Part shown: piece by piece, positions 62,409 to 64,000 of the stretch
How the letters are laid out: every line of letters starts with the position of its first letter
Numbering within the stretch: the stretch's first letter is position 1
Source of the DNA: Rebecca billardiae RCC1528
Lineage: Eukaryota; Haptophyta
Length of the DNA stretch: 64,000 nt
Assembly (NCBI GenBank): GCA_965240325.2
Contig: OZ251225.1
Location: forward strand, 3,286,001-3,350,000
Reading direction: 5' to 3'
Notes under the pieces: model-generated
Told to the model about the DNA's origin: nothing
Seen by the model: the letters and a program-made list of their open reading frames with translations, nothing else
The model's database searches: none
Translations under genes and position numbers: made by a program

Positions 62409-62460
62409 ATGATCGGCTACGCCGATCTTCGGGTAGTGAACAACGACGTTCAGGCGAGTG
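62409..62460 (+). mobile_element. Terminal-hairpin element, family 2, end of copy D
   Basis: ATGATCGGC with perfect stem-loop GATCGGCTACGCCGATC (62411-62427), then TTCGGGTAGTGAACAACGACG. It starts after a TATATATTA tract, as in copies A and B. The other end was not found in the remaining 1.5 kb, so copy D may be truncated or may run off the window. Confidence 0.55.
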
Positions 62461-63818
62461 AGGTGCCCCGGGCACCTCAAGCGCGCGTTCGCGCAAAAGT
62501 CCGCACCGCCGATTTTTCACAGTGGGCGGCAATTTCTGGCGCGCTATTTTCTGATTTTCCGCCGTGCGTGGCGCCGCCGCGTCGCGCGCGCTCTCGACGC
62601 GCGCGAGCTGCGCGCGCGTGGCGGCGGGTTTGGCCGCGCGGCACTGGGACGGCTGGGTCCGCACGGCCGAGGAGGCCACTCTTGCCGCGGTGGTCGTGGC
62701 GCGGGGATGTCTCCGCCGCTCGCAAACCTCCCGCGAGCGCCTCGCGCCGCCTCGCGCCGCCTTCACGCCGTCTCCGCGCGCCAACTGCACGCTCTGGACG
62801 CCTCGGCGGCAGAGACGCGCGCGGCGCGGTTGTGTGCCGCGTAGACTGGGCCCATGCGCGTCCGCTGCCGGTGCGCCCCGACCACGCGCGCGCGCATCCC
62901 AGACCTCTCGCCTCACGCGTCGCCGCCGAGCACGGCCGTGCACCGCAGTCCGCCGTGGTGCCGCCCGCGCGGCCGAGCGAGCAGGCGGCGCGTTGTGGAG
63001 CGTGTGACGCGCGAGGCGGGAAGGCTTCAGAGCGCCCGAGCCACCGCCGACCGGCGGCGCGCACGCGATTGGCTCGAGCCATGGGCGCCGACGGCGCGCG
63101 CGCGCGCTGAGCCAGCTGAAGACTTGTGCGCCATGGCACGGCAGCCGCCAATCGCGGCGCGCGGGCGTGCTGTGCGGCAGGCGCGCTCGGTGCGGGCGCT
63201 TCGGGGCGTGGCCTCACGAGAACGGAGCCCCTGGAAGCGCGACGCCTGTGAGCTCGCCCCGGCCCGTGTGAGTGTGCGCGCATCTGTCAGCAGCACGGGG
63301 TGGCCGTCATCATGAGCCATGGCCTGGTCACTGCCGCGCTGGGTGTCGAGTGTCGACCAGGCACAAAGAACAAGCGAGCATGCGCACTTTTGAAGTTCTC
63401 GCATGCGTGGTGCGGCGCTGTGCGTGCACGATCATGCTGGTGCATGCGAGACCATTCAGCAGGGCTGTGCGCGTTATTGATCTCCGTACCGGCAGAAGGC
63501 TGCCGGCATCCCGGTGTCCAACGCTGCACCTACGCTGACACCTTGAGACGCTCTTGTCAGCCAGAAACGCGCGCTTCGAGCGCCGCGTGCCCAGGTAGCA
63601 CGACCCACTACTTCCTGGCTTACGTCAGACCATGTCGGATGACCTGAGCAGCAGTTGGCGTCATCGTGCGCGGGGGCGCGCGCAAGCCGGCTCTCACTCT
63701 GCCCAACGTGCGAGGGCGTAAGGCGGGGGCGTGTGCGCACGAATCGAGTGTCAGCAGCAGCGCTCGCTCGCGCTCACCGGCGAGAGACGTCTGCTCGCAA
63801 GTCGTCTGGGTCAGCAGG
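62461..63818. other. GC-rich unassigned DNA, perhaps interior of element copy D
   Basis: Very GC-rich with long open frames on both strands that have arginine-rich, repetitive composition typical of non-coding GC-rich DNA. No gene or element end was recognised. Confidence 0.35.
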
Positions 63819-63914
63819 CTACCAGCCGTGATAGACGTTGCAGCAGATGGGTTGGAAGGCTCCACCGCACGCCGGGCACCAGGAGGGCGTGAGCGACCGC
63901 AACCGCAGCCGCGC
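63819..63914 (-). CDS. Possible last exon of a zinc-ribbon protein running off the right edge
   Basis: On the minus strand, a CAG acceptor at 63917-63915 is followed by a 32-codon frame ending in TAG (63819-63821). It encodes LTPSWCPACGGAFQPICC then NVYHGW and stop. Two Cys pairs (WCPACGG and ICC) look like a zinc ribbon. The donor and upstream exon lie outside the window. The composition differs sharply from the surrounding GC-rich DNA. Function is unknown and the exon is not certain. Confidence 0.3.
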   Translation of the reverse strand, partial: ARLRLRSLTPSWCPACGGAFQPICCNVYHGW

Positions 63915-64000
63915 CTGCGTCCGCGAGAGGGCTGAGCACCTGGACCTTGCGCGTCGCCCTGTCTGGGCGTTGGACCAGATGTCTGTACCCCGCCCTCAGC

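Noticed and set aside
62428-63800. Long overlapping frames on both strands in the right-hand GC-rich region
   Set aside because: Arginine- and alanine-rich in all frames with no consistent protein character.

Overview
This is nuclear DNA from a GC-rich eukaryotic alga with a secondary plastid of red-algal origin, most likely a haptophyte or a relative. The evidence is four light-harvesting genes with signal-like leaders, spliceosomal introns with CAG acceptors, a eukaryotic housekeeping set (PA200/Blm10, PRPF38A, TFIIH p44, LSM12, DNA ligase I), a centriole-assembly protein of the STIL type, and algal-style TIR-like and ankyrin proteins. There are no operons, CRISPR arrays or recognisable tRNA/rRNA genes. 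Exon boundaries were worked out by hand from reading frame, splice sites and family conservation.

Layout. 0-5.6 kb: the 3' end of a coiled-coil gene, a CNBD-type cation channel on the minus strand, and a 1.36-kb element with TTAA ends. 5.6-12.7 kb: a small unknown gene head-to-head with a PA200/Blm10 proteasome activator. 13-21.8 kb: four almost identical light-harvesting genes in two inverted pairs, surrounding a large membrane protein that joins a multi-pass region, a TIR-like domain and a C-type-lectin-like domain. 23.9-36.4 kb: dense genes, many in divergent pairs (HAD phosphatase/LSM12, putative glycosyltransferase/DNA ligase, Orai-like protein/DUF676 lipase) plus a KEN-box protein. 37.5-47.7 kb: two inverted copies of a ~1.86-kb repeat flank an Arf-like GTPase and a STIL-like gene. 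48-54.6 kb: a small TA-flanked MITE, a thioesterase, a multi-pass membrane protein, PRPF38A and TFIIH p44. 54.8-60.9 kb: two tandem ankyrin-repeat genes. 61-64 kb: repeat-rich DNA without a clear gene except a possible terminal zinc-ribbon exon at the right edge.

The most unusual feature is a set of dispersed elements (three copies of family 1, two full plus two partial copies of family 2) that share an end design. One end begins ATGGC(C/G)C(G/A)CGG. The other end is a short perfect or near-perfect stem-loop next to a terminal CAT, at AT-rich sites. The interiors differ and often look like fragments of host genes. I do not recognise this element class. A second general feature is the 5' splice site, which is mostly GTGCGC instead of GTRAGT.
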